Source: Rhynchonema sp. JSB1_4
Taxonomy: Eukaryota > Nematoda > Chromadorea > Monhysterida > Xyalidae
Reading direction: 5' to 3'
DNA: 64,000 bases
Assembly (NCBI GenBank): GCA_030248065.1
Contig: JASAMV010002180.1
Span: 1 to 64,000, forward strand
How positions within the stretch are numbered: position 1 is the stretch's first letter; each line of letters starts with the position of its first letter. The position numbers and the translations under genes are program-made. Positions 23,952-38,600 of the stretch are shown here, in pieces. The notes beneath the pieces were generated by a model. It was not told the origin of the DNA and did not search any database. It worked only from the letters and a program-made list of their open reading frames with translations.

Positions 23952-26900
23952 CGATACAAGACATTTTCGAAATGACGTATGCTTTTATATATTTTGAAAA
24001 GTGAAAATCGATCAAATTAAAATGCGGGGCAAAAAAACATGCGATTTCATGCACTGGAAAAATTTTGGACTCTAGTTAGATGCAGTGGCCAGTGAACGGT
24101 CCGATTTTTTTCACAAGTTTTGTTACATTTAATCGCGTCGTATTTCTCTGAATTGTGAATTGTGTGTGCATTCGTTTGAATAAAGACTGCCAAACAAACT
24201 AAACCTGTCGAAATTTCAAAATAGTCAGCTGCAACGAAGTTTATAAAATTCACTGGGTTTTGATGTGTTGAACTTTCACCAAGTAATGAAATTTCTATTT
24301 ATCATTTACGCATCCTAAACGCTGCTGTGCACATGTTGTGTGGTTTCTGTAAAACCACACTTCGTTGTGTGGTTGTGAAACCACACAATCTTCCTAGTGA
24401 GTTATGAAGTGGTCGATGGCTCATACAACAAATTTTTAGTTCATCGAAAAAAATTATTGAAACAAAAAATTTTGATGCAAAAACAGCAGGAAACAATAAA
24501 GAGCATATGGCCGCGACGTGGGCCGTGTCGGCATAACACAAAAGGAAAACCATGGAGAAATAAACACATATAAACTGCAGAAAACGGACGAAAATAAAAA
24601 CAAAATCGTAAAAATCTAATTCAAAGTCAGCGGGAGGTCACGAAGCCACAGTCAGTCATGTGCATGGGAAAAGTACCCAAATCTGCGTGTTATTCACGCT
24701 TGATCTTTTTGATATATTTTTGCGCTTTCTATGCATTTTTTAGTGTCACTGTTATATTTATTCTTGGCTCGTGCTATTTCGTGCACTTTGCAAACTGACT
24801 ATAAATTATGAATTAAGCCTCCAGACAACGCATTTTTGCTCGTGTTGCAGCAATGCTCGATACAAAATAATAGTCATCTTTGCCAGTGGTTTTTTTTACA
24901 AATTTTTGGGCGCATTCATATCACAAATTTATTTTATTTCAAATCCGCGTGGGATAAGCTAGCTGATTCATATTCTAAACAAGCACGTGATAAACAGATT
25001 TAGGCACATTTATCCGTTCCAAATAGTGTTCTTCAGTTCTTGCGTTTACTGATAACCAATTCCACGCAATGTAGTGTGGTGTGGTGAGTAAAGTAGGCAC
25101 TGACATGTTTGGTATCTGCACATATAGTAAATTTCTAAATTCGCTGCCGCACAATAAAGCCCCCATTTTTATTAAACCCAACCCCCCCCCCACCCACCAC
25201 CTCACCCCGCGCCGCTGCCCTCCCCTTCATTTTTTTTACTCAAAAATACAACCTAAAGTAATTAGGCAGAGCTTGCAGGCGCAGACTTTGGGCTTGGAAT
25301 CAGGTGCCAACCCTTAGATAATCTGGGTGAACCCGAACTTAGCTTCAAGGGTGAACCACAACCCTGAAGTTCAGCGATTTCATCGCACTGGTGTCCCCAA
25401 ACGCACTAGTGTCCTCTGGATTGGCAGGTGTTCACACACAATCTTTTCCAATCACATGAGCGCATCGCTGCTTCGCACATAATTTTCGCGCCTTTTGAAT
25501 GGCTTGATTACAGTCTTATATGCGCTTGGATAAATATTGCCTGATCTATCAAGCACAATGTCAATGAGCGTGCAGACGAAAATTTCACCTTGGGTTTAAC
25601 ATGCTGCTCCACGCGGGAGACGAAATTAGATAATATTGTTTCAATTTCAATTTCTGGGGAGCTTCCGATGACTTATGTAGGTATTATATGAAATCTATCT
25701 GTTCTTATAAATTACAGTGGAGAAGCCCAAAAGCACTGTGTAATCTGTCTATGTTTGACCACAAACAAGACTGTTTCAATGGGATATATGAGAATTAATG
25801 AGTCCAATCTAGTGCCTCTGTTGTACAGCTTGACTCCCCGTTGCACCAGTATCATAAAACATCCCATCCGCTTGAGCTTTCAATTGTTGGCCTGGAAAAT
25901 TTCAGTGCATTTTCTCGCATCTGAGACCAGAATTTAGCTTTCATTTCCATGTTATTCATAAATTTCCGTCCCAAATCTACGGATTGAGCTTTTAATCTTT
26001 CCAGCATACACTAATCATGCGTGCTGTGGAAGCACTTTGGGTGGAGGCCTGCTTGACTCCCGAGAGAACCTGACATGCAAGCATGCAAAGGGAACATCCA
26101 CTTGACTTATGCCATTGGCTTATGGCTTGCTTGTGCACTTGAGAGGCCAACATGCGCTTTTAGCAGGTGCTACCACTGGCTTTTAGGATCTCTTTTCGGT
26201 TATCTCGGCCGTAAATTGGGCCCGAAATATAGCCGCGCTGCGTCCCAAAGAAATTAGGACCGGCTAACGAAATTCAGAAACTTTCAGCATATTCTGTGAG
26301 TACTTTGAACCATTGTACAGTTGTGACAGAAAGTTAAAACAATTTGCCTTGTTTTGCACAATTATGAGGCTGGCATGGCGGGCAGGCAAAGGCGGCTTGC
26401 TAAACTGAGTAACGTATCGGATCAAGCATTGGGCGGTCGTAGTTAGTCAGTTCAAATAAGGTCTCATGCTTCAATGAGCGCAGCTTCTGGCAGCTATGTA
26501 TACATGCCATGCCATGCCCAAGCCTGAGCGTCTTTTATGGTAAGCCCGTCCACATTGTCAAAACTCCCAGATGATCTTGCGAAGATCAATGTCAACTTTA
26601 ACCACTTTCTGGTCTGCTGTCCGTTTTTTGTCTCGTTCGATCATGATCTCCCCAATTCCAAGAGCTTCAGTTTGCGACAGGCGACAGGCGCAGTTATACG
26701 CACATAACCCAGTGCTCTGTGTCACATTATCGAAGTAAAATTATGCCGCTGAAAAACTTGAAGAAGTGGAGAGAACGAAGGAAACGGTAAGAAACCGTTA
26801 TTTTCTTTCTTGCTTTTTTAATTTCATTTTTTTGCATGGAGTCTTGAAGTGCTGGGACTGCTGCTTTATTATCGCCGCGTATAATCTAAAGCCTGATCGT

Positions 26901-27817
26901 CAGAACTTCAAAACCCAACTTCAAAGGAGCAGTACAGTATGGCGGACAACCATTTGACAGCGGGGTGCTGTCCTCCAGGGTGGAGGATCCTTACCTGACG
27001 GTGCTTACTGTGTGCGTAACCCTTGCCTGACGTTAAAAACCGGAATCGCTTGGCCGTATTTCTGTTCACCGGAACTACAAAATGAGTGCACCACAAAAGC
27101 TTTCAAAACTGATCCCTCTTTGAGCGTTTATGTATACCTTAAAATTACTTAACCGGAGGAAAATGTGTCTTAAATTTCAAACAGTGCCGTAAGCAAGGCA
27201 GGATTTTACGCAAAAACGTAACCGAACACCTATTAGACGCTTTGCGGCTAATCTCGGCGCGTTTACTAAAATGAACGGCCCGCTTCCGGCTCTTAGTCTC
27301 AGGACAGAAATAAGACAAAAATATTTTCCACCGAAACTTGCATGTTTGCGAGATTTTTTTGTTCATTTTCACGGAAAGCTAAACTAAAAAAGCAGATAAC
27401 AACAATGCGCGAAGCACGGTTGTTTCAGCTAATGACCCTTGTGCACAACAACAACTGTCGTGTAGTTCTCAACTGAAGAGCTTCTGTCTCTCTCTGTCTT
27501 TTTGGCGCTCTTCAAAGAAAAACGTTACTAAATTATTTTATTTCGCCGTTAAAGTGCCGGGTGGGCGCCTGGTGTCAGGTCAAAAAGGCAAGTGCGCTCT
27601 GCTTAAATGACTTCTGTGACCATTCTGTGCCTTGGTTTGTGACGTGCGCATTGTGCCACACTCGTAAACAATTGTTTTTCACTTTTTAAAGTTCACTTGA
27701 AAAAGAAATCTAAACGCTTCGCTTGTCCAAAAGATATCGGCCGGCCTGCTTTGTCATATATGTATGTAGGTAGCAAATGGGAGCCCATTAGTCCAGCTGT
27801 CTGTGTATTGCGTGTAT
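23952..27817. other. Intergenic, no gene recognised
   Basis: About 3.9 kb with no recognisable coding exon on either strand. It holds the probable 3' UTR of the nitrobindin gene, a small inverted repeat at 24335-24388, and a C-rich stretch around 25180-25230. Confidence 0.4.
24335..24388. repeat. Short double hairpin, GTGTGGTTT repeats
   Basis: TTGTGTGGTTTC at 24335-24346 is exactly complementary to GAAACCACACAA at 24377-24388. A further AACCACAC/GTGTGGTT pair lies inside, so four alternating copies form a possible cruciform or RNA stem. It lies 150 bp beyond the nitrobindin poly(A) signal. Confidence 0.55.
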
Positions 27818-28514
27818 CAGGGTTGTTTCAAAAAAAGTGGTTAATTAAAAAAAATTTTTTAAAAAAAAAAATTTTTTTTGAAACTCAGATTTTGCTTTTT
27901 TTAATAAAAAAAGTTGCCCAAAATGGGCTGAAATGTCCAAAAATGGCCCTTTTCGAGGCAAAAAATTGGCACTTTTTTTCTGTGGACGGGACAATTTTTC
28001 CAAAATCGCGCCTGCGGCGCCCTGTATTGTCCCCAAATCCGTACAGGGATGCGCGGGGATAATCTTTTATAGTGATGTGGCACCGATAATGTACCACTGC
28101 ATGCTACTACACATGTATATACATAGGTCTGGTGCAAAACCGGGCGCGCAAAGTCGATCTGACACGCAAGATTTGGGCTGTAATCGATATTTTGATGGTC
28201 GTATATCAGATATACGGCATTAGATGCGTTGTACGGCATGCTACAATACATTAGGTAACATCGTTAGTCAACATCAACCTCAGACTGGTAGGATTCCATA
28301 GAATCTGCACAATGCTACCGGGTGTCACCACACAAGTTGGGTCTCAGGCGAAAATTTTTCAATTTTTGAAAAATATGTTGCATCGATTTCATTTATCCTG
28401 AAACGTCGTTTGCAACACTTTTTCTAATAAAAAAAATTTTCGTCAAAAAAAATCAAAAAAAAATTTTTTTTTTTAAAAAAAGCTCGTTAATAAAAAATTT
28501 TTTTTTCAACCCTG
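27818..28514. mobile_element. 697-bp hAT-like element, 8-bp target duplication GCGTGTAT
   Basis: It starts CAGGGTTGTTTC and ends CAACCCTG, flanked by GCGTGTAT at 27810-27817 and 28515-28522. Subterminal blocks are A/T runs (TTTAAAAAAAAAAATTTT). CAGGG...CCCTG ends with an 8-bp duplication are the hAT signature. A GC palindrome (CGCGCCTGCGGCGC) sits near 28009. There is no transposase frame. Confidence 0.85.
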
Positions 28515-31500
28515 GCGTGTATGCTATTCACTAAAATGTCAATTTTTATCTGTTTTTGTTCCAATTCGGAATACAGTATAAACCCATGATGATGTTCTGA
28601 GACGGTTCAAGGAGAACGGGTTGTGAACCTTCTTCAACTAGTATGCACATAAAATGTGAACCAAAAAACTACCAATGATAAATTTTATACTTTGCTGTTT
28701 ATATAGTCCCGGTAAAAGTGATTTGGGGGCCTCACGCAGCAAAGCGAAGTGCGGTTCGAATTTTGAGATCGTCGGGAGTTATCGCCGCTTCCTGTCCTGT
28801 TGGATTCCGCAAGCGCAACCATCCCACAAGTGCTACAATTTTCCGTCTTTTCAAGCGTCGTAAATGCTTGGAAGTACCGTGTGCTCTAAGTGGTTTGTTC
28901 AAGCGTCATTTGTAAGTGGTTCAGGAAAAGATTGTAAAAAATGACGCCTGTTTGTGAAAATTGCTCGTTGGCGATTTGATCAACTTCATGTGAAACCGTC
29001 GGATAAACTGGGTTTTCGGTAATTTACAGCGTTTTTAGGCTCTTTCGTTGGCGCTATCATTTGGCAGAAAGCAACCTGTTCCTTTGAGCCTCAGGGTAAA
29101 TTGGGTGGAAAAAACCAGAATTGCGCAATATTCAGAGGTTTACACGTTCACAGGCCCATATTCCCAAACTGCCATTATCCAGCCGGCGGTTGCGTTTGAT
29201 GATTATGGATCATTCCAGTTCGGGACGGTGGGACCACAAGTGAATGACTGAGACTATGTTGTGTTTTTCGAGTTTTTTTTTTTAACCCAGCCTTTATCGA
29301 TGAAAAGTTGTGTACGGGAAATGTAGCTAGGAAGTGTTCTGCTGTGTATGTATTCTGATTGAAAGCGCAAATTTACCCATTTTTTCTGTAGTTTATTTGG
29401 TGCACAAACCGTCGGTGGATTACTATAGCTGCACCCATTTCGGAACTGCATTCACACGTCGTAAAACTTTTGAAACCTTTCAATTCTCACGGCTTCGTGT
29501 TTGCGTCTTCAGATAACTTTTTTCTTTCTTAGTCTGTCCAAATTGTACGTTTTTCTTGTAAGGTGCAGATACATAGAAAGGTCTATACAGCACAAGTTGT
29601 TCAATGCCAAAAACCGTTGCACGGACTGTTTGTTTGGAGCGTTGCTCATTCAACACAAAAGAAACAGAACAAGCACAATATACGCGCTGTGCAAAACTCT
29701 CTTCCATCAAAGATTTCCGGTGTTGTTCCAGCAGAGCAAATAAACGGTTTTATACCTGCGTGGATCACTTTCTGGTATAAGATCTCATCTCTTTCAGTTC
29801 ATCGTTCTTTCGGTATCTGCAAAGATGTTGTTCTTATCAATATTAAATCCTATTATTGGAATTCACTTCACGCACTTTGCGCGTATCTTTGCGACGCGTC
29901 ATGATTGAGTGAGAGCGTTTCGTGTTTCACAAACAGAAAGAGAATCAGCAGGACAGAGAGAGAACACAAGATTCATATCGCGTCATCTGTGGAATTTTCA
30001 GTGTTGTTTTTGTTTTGTGAAGTTTTGCGGGATCTATAATTTTTTAGATTTATATTTTCTAGTAATTTTCACTCGTACGGGACCCAACTATTTCAATGTC
30101 TTTGTGTATTTTGCAGCCCAGAGGTGTTCGGAAAGCTCTGTTGTGGTGGTGTATCTGAAGATGAGTTGTAAAACTGTTGTGAAGTGTCTTGGTAAGACTG
30201 GGCTCTTCGAGTGTTTGTACTATATGTAACGAAGGCATACGTACACCTACACAACGGCTACTATAGCCAGCCGTGTCCCTATCCCCAGTTCACACCTTTG
30301 CGTCACGCACGGATGGTTTACAGCTTGTACTTGCGTGGCGACGTGTTTATATAGCCAAACATTGTGGTGGTATAGCTCGTTCGTTCTGGGGGTGCCAATG
30401 CATAGATAATCGGATTGAGGTTTGTGTTGGTTAGCCTTGCAAAAGCTGAAAAAGTTTCAGACCAAATCATAGTCGCAAAACTGTTGCGCGAACCTCAAAT
30501 TTCATGGTGTGGCCATAAGAGGCCTTGCGCACACAGGCACCTCTGTATGTAACGGGCGGGGCTGTCAGGACTTCCGTTGCGCTATGTGCGTTACCTGAAT
30601 GAAGATGTAATCGTGAATAAGGCTAGTTAGTGACAGAAGCTTCGCTCGTGTCGCCTTGGCTCCGATTCGAAATCTTGTGCTCTCATATTAAACTTCTGCC
30701 GAAAATTCGGTTTTCGAATCTCGTTTGTGCCTTCAGAGAAGGCCCATTATGCAAAATTGCACACCACCTATAAGATTTCTGACTGATTTGTGCTCTAAGG
30801 TCAAAACGAAGGAATCTATTTCGTTTATTATATCTGATATTTTATTGCGCCCGAAATATGTATGAAGGTACATGTACAGTATGTATAACAACGTGTGTTG
30901 TGTAGTTCCCGGACAGCAATTTGTTTTGAACGAGCATTTTTACAACAGCTCAGTCTTATTGCGGTGACTGTGATGGAACTCGACACATCACAATATTGTG
31001 CTGCCAATGCGATTAGAAATATAGGCCTACTTACTCTCTCATAACTCTTATTCGAGTTTCGTCTTTCTTTACATTCGTTGTGTACAGCTTCAGTGCCTAA
31101 ATTTGATGTGCTCAGGATTTTTCCTATGTTCATTCCTCTGGTTTCCCAAGCTGCAATCTTTAAACCCCGAACAAAACGGTTGTTCTCTGGAAACTTTTTC
31201 ATTTCTATTTCCATCTATCCCTCAATCTTTCTCTTTGTCTTCCTTCAGCCTTTTCTCTTCCAAAGCATTATATCATTAATGTTGCCCGTCATCTACGAGC
31301 ATTCAGACCAGGAGCAGGCGGGCCCGTCCACTTGCTCAGGTCTGGACACCAGTCAAATCAGTTGTGCTTCTGTCGAACTGACGTCAGAACAGAATGAACC
31401 TTGGTGAGGGTTACTGTATGTGTATGTATGATACAGTATGCCTGCGTGCCTCCATACTACAATGCCTTTGCATGGAATGAGGAATGTAAAGTAGTGGTCG

Positions 31501-32642
31501 TTCGTTAACAACCTACTGTATATGTACAGTACAACCTGCGCCAAACTGCCTAACTCGTGATTGAGGAAATCACTAAAATCAGTCATAATTTTGGTATGAA
31601 ACACGCATGTAGTTTCCTTTCAGTTTCGTGACCCGAAGTTCTGTTCCGGTTGGAACTGCCTTAAAAACACGGAGTGTTTGAGGTGGCGAATGTGGTAAAA
31701 ATGTCGCTTTCAAGTACGCATGCTCAACACCTTCCTCGTTCTAACAACTGAATGTAACAAGCCAAGTGTCGATTTGAGCCCTCGATTGCAAGCTCCACTT
31801 TCTAAAGAATTTCATTATTTTTAGTTGAACCAAATCACACCCCCGCCACTTTACAACTGCTCTTAACTGACAAAACTCCAGGCGCTTCGAGGGCTGTACA
31901 ACCTGCAGACGGCGCAAGCCAAACGTGTGGACGCATACTTGATTTATTACACTCAAATTTCATATTTTATTAAGCCCTTAGCCAAACTTTGACTGGTTCA
32001 AAGCTTTCGCATAATAATGATCCGGTCAAGGCACCCAAGATTTGAAAGCTTCAAATTTTTGTTCAGTCCATAATTCTATTGAGTTCTCGCCTAACTAGAA
32101 TCGTGTTCTTGCTGAGGAATGAAACAGCGATGCAAACCAAAAATTTGAGAACAGCAGGAGTCGCTCATTTCTCTTAAACTCGAAGATACTCAGGCCCTTT
32201 TGTGTACCGCTTTTCACCTATTCTGACTCTGTTTTTTCCAAAGCTGTTTTATCCACCAGCGACAAACAACATTTTCCAAAGTGAGTTCTGTCTTATAACG
32301 TTCGGTACAGTTACTGCACGAAGTACCAGTTTGTGTTGAAAGCTTTTCAGCATTTTGGGGTTGGTCTGTTGCAAGTTTTTGCTAGATCTTGTTTGTACTC
32401 TTTTGATGGATAAACGACTGACGTTATGGATGAGAATGGTGCTGTTGCGTAACAAAGTTTGTTCTTTGCAAACTTTTTTTTGCGTGTTCCTCGAAAAAAA
32501 ACCGACGCTCTAACATAGAGAATGTCAGTGTTGGTTTGTCACTTTGTGTTCTGCATAAGATTGTCAAAATTTTGCTGCCTTGCTGTTTTGAAAGTTTTCG
32601 AACACTCTTGTCCGTGCGTTGTAGATCGCCTTTCAATTTCAG
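28515..32642. other. Upstream region of the SWAP-70 gene
   Basis: The missing N-terminal exons of the SWAP-70 homologue should lie here but none could be matched. Candidate exon-like stretches with acceptor and donor are 29040-29098, 30119-30191 and about 31284-31405 (ending before GTGAGG). Their translations do not resemble the family N-terminus. No repeat with readable ends was found. Confidence 0.35.
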
Positions 32643-35600
32643 GATGCAATGCCCGGACGCCATCGGTCACAATTGGGCTGTCGAGGTACTCACTGGCGAA
32701 AACAAGGAACAATCACTCAGAGATCCGCTCATTCAGGTTAAATGTTTATTTTCAAATCTAAAAATTAAACTTAAAGTGCTTCAATTATACCAATTAATTC
32801 CAGAAACTTTTCCGAATTTTCCTGATTTTCACCGATGAGCTTGAGCGATTGGATGGTTCGCCGTCAGTTTGTTATGAAGAGACCATCACACGAAAGCAGC
32901 GTTTGTCCGTTCATGAAGTGCGATACATTTGTGGCCTGATTGGCAGGGAAATTGGACTGACCGATTTACCGAGTAAGTCGTTATATATTTTTGGAAAAAC
33001 TAATGCAAGTTTGCGGCTGGGTCTGGTCCGAAACAAGTATGTTTTCATCAAAGTAGTCAGTTTTGATCTGTTTTCCCAGACGGGCGGTGCACGAGAACAT
33101 CGTCATCAGACAATCACGTGACCCAACTGCCGGCCAACTGCCGAGAGTTGACCAAAACCGCGAGTACTTTACAGGCCGTCCTCTTTGTAATGACGTAATC
33201 GGGGTTCACAGTTTACACTGACAAGATATTCGGCAGGAGTGCGAGTATTGACGGCAAATTGGGAACCAAACTGCCGATCACAAATGTAAAAGAACAAAAC
33301 GTTTCCGTAATCGTTCTGACCCAAACTGTTTACCCTCGATCGGGACTTGCCCAAAAGTCGTGTCAGAATTGTAAAAAAAGTTGCAGGCACGTCCCAAACC
33401 GATGCCATCAGCAGCAGTGAACCAGTGCACATTCCGTGGCCGAGTGCGCAGTGTGCGTGTGAGCTGAGGGACAGAATTGAGAATCATCCTGAGAATTATA
33501 CATTTAAAGTTGGCTTAATTTCAGTGGATTAAGTGTTTTTATTTTTTAAAGTCTTATAAAGTCTTCCAGGATCTAATCTGGACCATTGCCAAATTGTTCC
33601 AAGACAGGAAAATCTGTGAGGCCGCCGTCGATGCGGTATTCAATCGGATCGTGAATCAAATCCTGAAAAAGGTGAATGAAACACATTTTATTTTTCTTGA
33701 GATTTGACTTTCTGATCTTCAATCCGAACCTGACTTTCAGGGTTTCGTCTACATCTACCGCAAGAGTCTCGTTCTACGCCGTACAGTCTGTGAACTCGCG
33801 CTTTGCGTTGTGTCACCGGGCAAATTGTACTTTTGGCCGGTGGACCAACCTTTTGATGCCGCTCACAGGAAACAGCATGAATTGGATAAAAATATGACGA
33901 AAGTTGAGGTGTGAAATATATTTTAGTTTTTGATTTCCTTCGTTCAAACGACTAGAGCAAGGTGCCGTTGGACGTTTTCTCTTTCACTTCTATGTCATGT
34001 ACCCGCTTTTTGTGGAGCTTTCTTGTCCCTTGAATGACTCGCGTAGCGTAAAATACCGTAACCCACCGCTCGTCACACCGTTTGTCACTGATAACCCACC
34101 CAACTGGTTTGCCGAAATGTTTCTTCCAGATTCCTTTCTTTGTGGAATTCCGCGTCGGTGAACTTAGGAACTCTGACACGCCCTCACGTGTGGATACATA
34201 TACCTGTACATGCATATGTATACATCTTCAGTAAAATCTGAGCAAAACAGTAAAATAATAAAAAACCTCCAATAGTTTTTCTCCAAAATCTGTTCTCTCT
34301 CGCTTCGCCAAGGCGCATTCCACCACCGATAACAAGGGTCGACTTTTGTGGACGGTGCAGTTGCCTGACAAACACAAGCTGGTCTTTGGATGTGACGATC
34401 CCGCAGAAAGACACAGATGGCTGGCTGGTTGGTACTGATTTGGGATTCGGATAAATTTAGAGTCGTGTTTTCTAATGAACGCAAATCTGTGGCCGCCGTG
34501 GTGATAATCAACTTGTGGGTACACTGAGCCATACAGAAAATGCGGCGCAAGCGTTTTCAAATGCCATTTTCTTGAATTTTTGCGAACTTTGAGTTTTGAT
34601 CCTAATCCCTATTGTCTCACTTTTCACAGCGTGCGAATTTCTTTTGTTTGATATTTCGTGCATATCATTGTTTGGTCTCGAAAATTTGTCCGTGTTATGC
34701 GCTATTTATGCAAAAGATGAAAAACAAAAATTCTACACCCATCTGACTTTAGTCGGTCTGGGGCGCTAACTTTAACACCTCCCAGAATTTGTGATAAGCG
34801 ATGCAAACTGACTAGATATTGATACGGCTCCAAGTACATCAACAGGATCTTGTTCCAGTGCTGGAGCTTGTTGTTTGAAACGGGAAGGAACCTTGCAGCA
34901 CCTTCAGGATGGTGTTTTTGTTTACATACGTATACCTTGGCAATAAAACACCCACCTTTGTAACGCCACCCAGGTGAAATGACCGAACACAGACGCGTCC
35001 AAACTAGAAAAAATACGACTTTTATTGTTTATTTGTTATTTACGTCGATTCAATCGTAAAATCATGGAAATTTAGATGTCGTGCTTTTGGAACTGGTCTT
35101 GGAATATTTTCGTAAGCCTTTTCTTCACCACTCTGGCTGCTCATGCTGTGCTAAAATTGCAAAACGTTACTCATGCCCAAACAATTGCCGTTGGCATTGA
35201 TACATTTTTTATGTTGCTTTTTGTACACTTTTTTATTTTGGCTGGCGAGAAAACGTTGAACTAAAAAATTTAGGTTCAGTAATCCGCGTGGCGGTTAGGC
35301 AGCTCGCGCTTCTTTGAAGTACAAAACTAATAATAATAGCCTGTTTTATGGTTTTATGATTGTCGAAATTCATGTATAGTTCTTGTTGTTTGAAAATCTT
35401 GTAATTGCGCGGCAACTTCAGGTTGTTGAAAAATCGAGAAAAAAAGATCGCTCTCCAAATTGCGCACTATGGTGTTCGCATGCATAATTACCGCAAAATA
35501 TTGAGAGCAGTTTTGTTTCCACAAAAAATGTCTGACTGACTTACGGTACCTAAAAACGATTTTGCGTTTGTGTTCTTATTTTTTGCACAATAAAAATGAC

Positions 35601-38600
35601 GAACAGCGGGCGCAAAACCCATAAATCACGTAATTTTATTGTTTTCGAGGCCTAGTTCTCCAAGTGTGTTAGTTTAGTACTATTTTAGTTTCTTAGACAA
35701 ACATATTCAACTGACACTAAAATCAGCTCTGCGCGGTAGGTTTCTCCATCTCTAAATAACGTATAAAAATAACCAAAATTGTAAAGTGATGGAGTGTGTC
35801 TTTGCCATACATATGTAAAGTCCGCACCTTTGATTTTATAATTTTATCTGGGTTGCTAGAAATTTTGCGCGTTAAATATCAAAATAAAGATGTCACCTGT
35901 GCAAAATGTGTGTCCATGCTGTCAGAATTAATAAAAAATAGGATCTCTTATCGCGCCGTATGTGTCTGTTATCTAGCCGGCACTAAAATCACGGTTTCTG
36001 TTCGCAAATTTGACGAGTTATACCATATTGCCACCAGACCGTGCTCTTTCATTATAATTAATTTAAACAGACTTTTATGATTTTGATCTCGGGTTATGAG
36101 ATCTTCTGGATGGTACATAAACTTTGACAATATTCCACTTTTTTTCGCTATTGTTTCAGCCACCGAGCTTGCAATTAACCGTTGTGACCAAACCGAGAAC
36201 GTTTTCAAGCCTGTGCTAAACCAGCTGCGAAAAAGACAGAGGCTTTATCAACGACAAGGTGACCTCGATGGGCTTTTTACTGTTGCTCATTCATTTTGCG
36301 TCTATTAGGATGACTGCAATTATTAGAAGTTTCTGAGCAGGATGGCTGTCCGACAAGGCACCAACTGGACAAAGATGACAGGTCGTCCAAAAAAGCTTTG
36401 GCGTTTGATTACACAGCAATCCACAATTAGTATTTTATTAGTTGTTCATTTGAACGGAGTGATTCCTGTTATCGTATGCCTATCATGATTAGAATTAGTG
36501 GCTGATGTGCGAATTGTGTAGTGTGGTTCTTTGGGTCCCCGGTTCGATATGTTTTAACTGGGGTGCACCAGGTCATCGTCAGTGCTCATTACCATGTTCT
36601 CCCCCGATGCCGAAAGCGCAGTTACTGCAATATCTGTTTTTACTTTTGTTCGTTGCCAAAGTTTTTACAAATTCTAATTTTCAGGTAGCATCACTCGATC
36701 CCCGACGCCCGGTCGTCACATAGTCTCATCGACAGCCCCGTCCAAGTCCGAAGTGCCAGCAGCCAATTTTCAGCAGCTGAGAAGGCAGGAGGATTTCGAG
36801 CGTCAGCTGGCCGACCTTGCGCAACAACTGAGAAGCGAGAAACAGGCAACCAGGGACGAGGAGGTTGTTAGGACGTTGGCCACTCGGTGAGTGTTTTGGG
36901 GACACGTCTTGATAATCTATAGGGTACCAAACTTTGGTGGTCTTTTCGATCTGGCATTGTCTTGGTGACGCGATGAAGAAAATAGTTCGCTGATACCACT
37001 GAGCTCGGACAGCTGATAGGTTGTTTGTTGACAGTCTGCGAACAACTTTACATAAGCTACTCAACACATACATTTGAAGCTGCTTCTTAAATACTGAGAA
37101 CTATAGACGCAAAAAGTCACTTGACCAAAGGCTGAACCGATCACCAAGTTTTGAGAATGGTTTATCTCTGTTGTCAAAGAACAACGCCAAACCGATGGGC
37201 ATGATAACATATACCGCCTCCTTGGCATAAATGAACGCAGTTACATTATGCTGTCTTTGGTATATTTTGAAACGGGTAAAGGAAAGCGCGGTGTAAACAT
37301 GAAACATTGCCTGCTGTTAACGTGGAATGTTTCATGTTTACACTGAGCTGACACCGACCGAGCTTTCGATTCAGCTTACACCGACCTTTACACCCAACTG
37401 AGCTTTACACCATTTCGAAAATGCCACCCACGCATGCCTAATTGTGTTGTTGTGGGCTTGTCATTTCGTGAGGTTTCATCCCAGAACTTGGCCAAATAAT
37501 GTCAACTTTGTTCAAACCACCATGTCCGTCACGGGCCAGTTCTTTTGAACAGTCCAGACTGTATTGATGCTGTACGCCGGTGTCGTGTGCACTATACCTA
37601 TTCAATTGAATATAAGGAAGACGTTACAGTACGGCTGAATGTAAACTCACAAATCCGTTTCGTCAACATGGCACTCCCCCATTGAATCACGCGCGCCACG
37701 ATTGCGCAAAGTAAATAAATACTTTTGTATTGCGCTATAGAATTAATCACACTTGAAAACCACTGAAACGTGTAAAGTCAGAGAGTGATGGTAGTTTTTT
37801 TTAATATTGTCCGTGGGAAAGCGATAGCCTTGGTTTATAGTTGAATTTGGTCGTGAAATTTAAAGTTTAAATTAGAACATAATAAAAATATCCTCAAACC
37901 AAAATAATGTTTCAGCATGTTCGAAGAGGAACGTCAGCGTCGCGAAGCTGTCGAAAAACTCCATCAAGAACAAATGCAGTCGCTGCTGGCTGAACAGAAG
38001 TTGAGACGGGAGCGGGAGGGAGAGTTGGAACGGTTGAAACGGGAAATGCACGACATGACACTCAGGTCTGTAATTCGTGTATTATTTATTACTGCTTTGA
38101 GACTTGACGATGACGAGCGGTGCCTGTGGCTTTGAAAACATAGACCGAATCAGTTTGGTCTGATCTTGCAAATATTAAATCTGTTTGCTTAATCTGATTT
38201 GGTTTTGCGCACTGGCGTTGCCACTGTGAAAAAACCGCAAGTCGTGCGGACAAAGGGTGAGAAATTTGCATATGCTGCTACTATCGTATGTGCCTAACGA
38301 CTTGCACTTGGTTGTCGACTGCATTTGTTTCCATAGACGGGTGCGGTGTACTTGGCTATCTTCGGATGATCGCGAAAAGGACACACGACCTAACGTCCAA
38401 TGCCAAAAATGCTGAATAATTTTTAGGGAGCAACAACGTCGAAAGCGCGAAGAAGCCAATCGGCCTACGGAGCAGGAGCGATTGCAAATTCTCTATCAAC
38501 TGAAAAGGTATAGTCATCTGATAGATACGATACATTTTAACAGGTAAAAATCAATTGCTAACTCACCTTTTCCATTCAGGGACCAACAAGCCCTTTCGGA

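Noticed and set aside
28718..28915. Possible N-terminal exon of the SWAP-70 gene
   Set aside because: Translation does not resemble the EF-hand-like start of the family, and phase cannot be tested without the missing junction.
36505..36723. CFNWGAPGHRQC read as a CCHC zinc knuckle
   Set aside because: The second cysteine is Trp and the final spacing is wrong; it is the translation of the dispersed intronic repeat.
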